Shown here: positions 5,095 to 5,341 of the stretch, piece by piece
Layout: each line of letters begins with the position of its first letter
Position numbering within the stretch: the first letter of the stretch is position 1
From: Desulfobacterales bacterium
GTDB taxonomy: Bacteria > Desulfobacterota > Desulfobacteria > Desulfobacterales > RPRI01
DNA length: 5,341 bases
NCBI GenBank assembly: GCA_030689795.1
Contig: JAUYEO010000151.1
Coordinates: 1-5,341 of the forward strand
Reading direction: 5' to 3'
The notes under the pieces: generated by a model
What the model saw: the letters and a program-made list of their open reading frames with translations, nothing else
Database searches by the model: none
What the model was told of the DNA's origin: nothing
Program-made: the position numbers and the translations under genes

Positions 5095-5341
5095 ATGGAC
5101 AAGAAACCATTGGAAATCGTAAAACGCATACAATTTAATGTTAAAACTTCCCGGACGGCCGCAGGCGGGGTCTCGGATGTCGGTACTGTCCGGACCAATA
5201 ACGAGGATTCTATATACATCGATGAAGGAGGTAAATTTTTACTTCTTGCAGACGGTATGGGTGGGCTTGAGCGGGGGGAAGATGCCAGCGGCGCTGCCAT
5301 AGAAATAATTAAGGATCATTTTAACCCTGAAAAGGTGAGTG
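5095..5341 (+). CDS. PP2C-family protein serine/threonine phosphatase, N-terminal part (cut by window end)
   Basis: The frame stays open from ATG 5095 to the last base, giving the first 82 residues of a PP2C (PPM) phosphatase; bacterial members are usually about 240-270 residues. Family motifs are clear: SDVGTVRTNNED at 27-38, the metal-binding ADGMGG at 52-57 with Asp53, and GEDAS at 61-65. These enzymes remove phosphate from Ser/Thr residues using two Mn/Mg ions and often counteract Hanks-type kinases; any kinase partner lies outside the window. The 25 residues before the domain are polar and basic, so a cytoplasmic location is likely. An in-frame stop at 5089-5091 makes ATG 5095 the earliest start. 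The ribosome binding site is weak (AGAG at 5081-5084), so TTG 5110 is a less likely alternative. Confidence 0.9.
   Translation, partial: MDKKPLEIVKRIQFNVKTSRTAAGGVSDVGTVRTNNEDSIYIDEGGKFLLLADGMGGLERGEDASGAAIEIIKDHFNPEKVS

Noticed and set aside
4580..5110. A 176-codon open frame on the minus strand across the htrA 3' end and the following gap
   Set aside because: It is antisense to conserved PDZ2 coding sequence and then runs through the palindrome and heptamer repeats. No recognisable motif is present.

Overview
The window reads as ordinary chromosomal DNA from a Gram-negative bacterium with moderate GC content. The gene content (type I SerA, a DUF1844 protein, a two-PDZ Do-family protease and a PP2C phosphatase) and the repeat-littered intergenic gaps fit best with Desulfobacterota (former Deltaproteobacteria). 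That assignment is inference; no rRNA or other strong phylogenetic marker is present.

Layout, all genes on the + strand: (1) an inner-membrane-anchored alpha/beta hydrolase (77-895); (2) a 377-bp gap with a hairpin repeat, a degenerate 7-bp tandem array, a near-consensus sigma70-type promoter and an AT-rich leader of about 150 nt; (3) serA, full-length D-3-phosphoglycerate dehydrogenase (1273-2853); (4) a 68-bp gap largely made of another 7-bp-period array, ending in the next ribosome binding site; (5) a DUF1844 protein (2922-3344); (6) an HtrA/Do serine protease (3356-4879) whose ribosome binding site starts in the stop codon of the DUF1844 gene and whose signal peptide ends in a possible lipobox; (7) a 215-bp gap with a second copy of the hairpin repeat, a 21-bp-arm imperfect palindrome and further 7-bp-period sequence; (8) the first 82 codons of a PP2C-type Ser/Thr phosphatase (5095 to the window end).

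serA, the DUF1844 gene and htrA are probably transcribed together from the promoter at 1086-1114, because no terminator is visible between them. The set does not form one pathway: serine biosynthesis, a small protein of unknown function, envelope proteolysis and protein dephosphorylation. I found no defence system, mobile element, RNA gene or CRISPR array.

The most unusual signal is in the gaps. All three intergenic gaps longer than 60 bp between identified genes carry degenerate 7-bp-periodic sequence, often with a CG dinucleotide at exact 7-bp spacing. The two longest gaps also share a hairpin whose closing base pair differs between copies but stays paired.
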